A stretch of 64,000 bases of DNA, from the NCBI RefSeq assembly GCF_900100205.1, contig NZ_FNEQ01000005.1:124001-188000 (forward strand), given 5' to 3'. The notes beneath the pieces are model-generated. The model was not told the origin of the DNA and made no database searches. It saw only the letters and a list, made by a program, of their open reading frames with translations. Below, one piece after another: positions 63,187 through 64,000 of the stretch (position 1 is the first letter of the stretch; every line of letters begins with the position of its first letter). Origin of the DNA: Duganella sp. OV510. Lineage in GTDB: Bacteria; Pseudomonadota; Gammaproteobacteria; Burkholderiales; Burkholderiaceae_D. The translations under genes and the position numbers were made by a program.

Positions 63187-64000
63187 ATGCTGGAACGCAT
63201 CCACCTCGCCACCTTGCTGGAAGTTGAAAAGCAAGGCTCGCTAACCGCCGCCGCCGAAGTTTTGCACGTCACGCAGTCCGCCCTCAGCCACAGCATGAAG
63301 AAGCTGGAACAGCAGCTGGGCACCGACTTGTGGCTGCGCGAAGGCCGTTCGCTGCGCCTGACGCAAGCCGGCCAATACCTGCACGCCGTCGCCCAGCGGC
63401 TTGTTCCACAGCTGAATCTGGCGGAAGAACGCCTGCGCCAGTTCGCGCAAGGCGAGCGCGGCTCGCTGCGGATTGGCATGGAATGCCATCCCTGCTATCA
63501 ATGGCTGCTGAAGATCGTGTCGGGTTACCTGGCGGCGTGGCCACTGGTGGATGTGGATGTGAAGCAGAAATTCCAGTTCGGCGGCATCGGCGCGCTGTTT
63601 GGCTTTGAGATCGATCTGCTGGTGACACCCGACCCGCTGCTCAAGCCGGGCCTGCGTTTCGAGCCGGTGTTCGATTATGAACAGGTGCTGGTGGTGCACA
63701 AGGACCACCCATGGGCCGGGCAGGAAGAAGTACGGCCCGAACAATTGAATGAAGAAACGCTGATTACCTATCCGGTGCCGATCGAACGGCTGGACATCTA
63801 CAATATGTTCCTGCTACCCGCCAACGTGGCGCCGCGCAAGCACAAGACCATCGAAACCACCGACATCATGTTGCAGATGGTGGCAAGCGGACGCGGCGTG
63901 ACCGCCCTGCCGAAATGGCTGGTGACGGACTACGCGCCGCATCTGCAATTGCGTACCTTGCGCCTCGGACCGGCAGGCATACCGAAGCACATCTACCTTG
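63187..64000 (+). CDS. metR: LysR-family methionine regulator MetR (3' end outside window)
   Basis: The first 271 codons of a LysR-type regulator are present; the frame is open to the window end. The N-terminal winged HTH is clear (LATLLEVEKQGSLTAAAEVL, TQSALSHSMKKLEQQLG) and the effector domain follows (GSLRIGMECHPCYQWLL, IDLLVTPDPL). It is divergent from metE by about 100 bp. MetR uses homocysteine as co-activator to induce metE. The assignment rests on sequence type plus position. Confidence 0.88.
   Translation, partial: MLERIHLATLLEVEKQGSLTAAAEVLHVTQSALSHSMKKLEQQLGTDLWLREGRSLRLTQAGQYLHAVAQRLVPQLNLAEERLRQFAQGERGSLRIGMECHPCYQWLLKIVSGYLAAWPLVDVDVKQKFQFGGIGALFGFEIDLLVTPDPLLKPGLRFEPVFDYEQVLVVHKDHPWAGQEEVRPEQLNEETLITYPVPIERLDIYNMFLLPANVAPRKHKTIETTDIMLQMVASGRGVTALPKWLVTDYAPHLQLRTLRLGPAGIPKHIYL

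Overview
The window looks like the chromosome of a GC-rich betaproteobacterium, most likely Oxalobacteraceae (Massilia/Duganella/Janthinobacterium type). I infer this from the codon usage, the family content (cyanophycin-type ligases, DUF3079, the small protein often named ribonucleotide reductase alpha, NirK with a fused cytochrome c) and the gene order; no rRNA gene or other taxonomic marker is present. Genes are tightly packed, many with ATGA overlaps. No tRNA, rRNA, CRISPR array or intact insertion sequence was seen, and no gene-free gap exceeds about 300 bases.

Layout. 1-12.5 kb: two convergent cyanophycin-synthetase-like Mur ligases with a small tandem repeat between them, a methyltransferase, a PAS hybrid kinase, a secreted GH31 glycosidase, a CadR/PbrR-type regulator divergent from a CDF metal exporter, a MscS channel and nnrS. 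12.7-31.1 kb: a nitrate-respiration block, almost all on the minus strand: nsrR, narK1, narK2, hemN, a Dnr-like regulator, carbonic anhydrase, a NosL-like gene, narGHJI, a PpiC-type foldase, moaA, narX, narL. 31.2-36.8 kb: quinol NO reductase, an intrinsic terminator, then a DUF2249 gene, nirK (cytochrome c fusion), nirV and a SCO protein. 36.9-45.6 kb: an anaerobic-metabolism block: class III ribonucleotide reductase whose glycyl-radical domain is a separate 58-residue gene, nrdG, the oxygen-independent ubiquinone genes ubiT/V/U, and an operon of hemerythrin, DUF2249, a polytopic membrane protein and a PaaX-like regulator. 45.5-52.4 kb: an Aer-like chemoreceptor, a TonB receptor, an alternative oxidase with a near-consensus NsrR operator, an AEC transporter and a broken toxin/immunity remnant. 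52.4-64 kb: cupin plus hybrid kinase, amino-acid permease, MscS plus diguanylate cyclase, an OsmC-YcaO fusion, metE and divergent metR (cut by the window end).

How it works together. The genes encode nitrate uptake and reduction to nitrite (NarK, NarGHI), nitrite to NO (NirK), and NO to N2O (qNor); no nosZ is present, so the visible pathway stops at N2O. Around it sit the functions needed to live without oxygen (NrdD/G, HemN, UbiTUV, MoaA for the molybdenum cofactor) and to handle NO (NnrS, hemerythrin, DUF2249, NsrR, AOX). Six similar FNR/Dnr-type boxes, with the half-site ATCAA best conserved, lie in front of nnrS/HMA gene, nosL-like, nsrR/norB, nrdD, ubiU/hemerythrin and the TonB receptor, suggesting one anaerobic/NO regulon. 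The Dnr-like protein encoded here lacks the iron-sulfur cysteines of true FNR.
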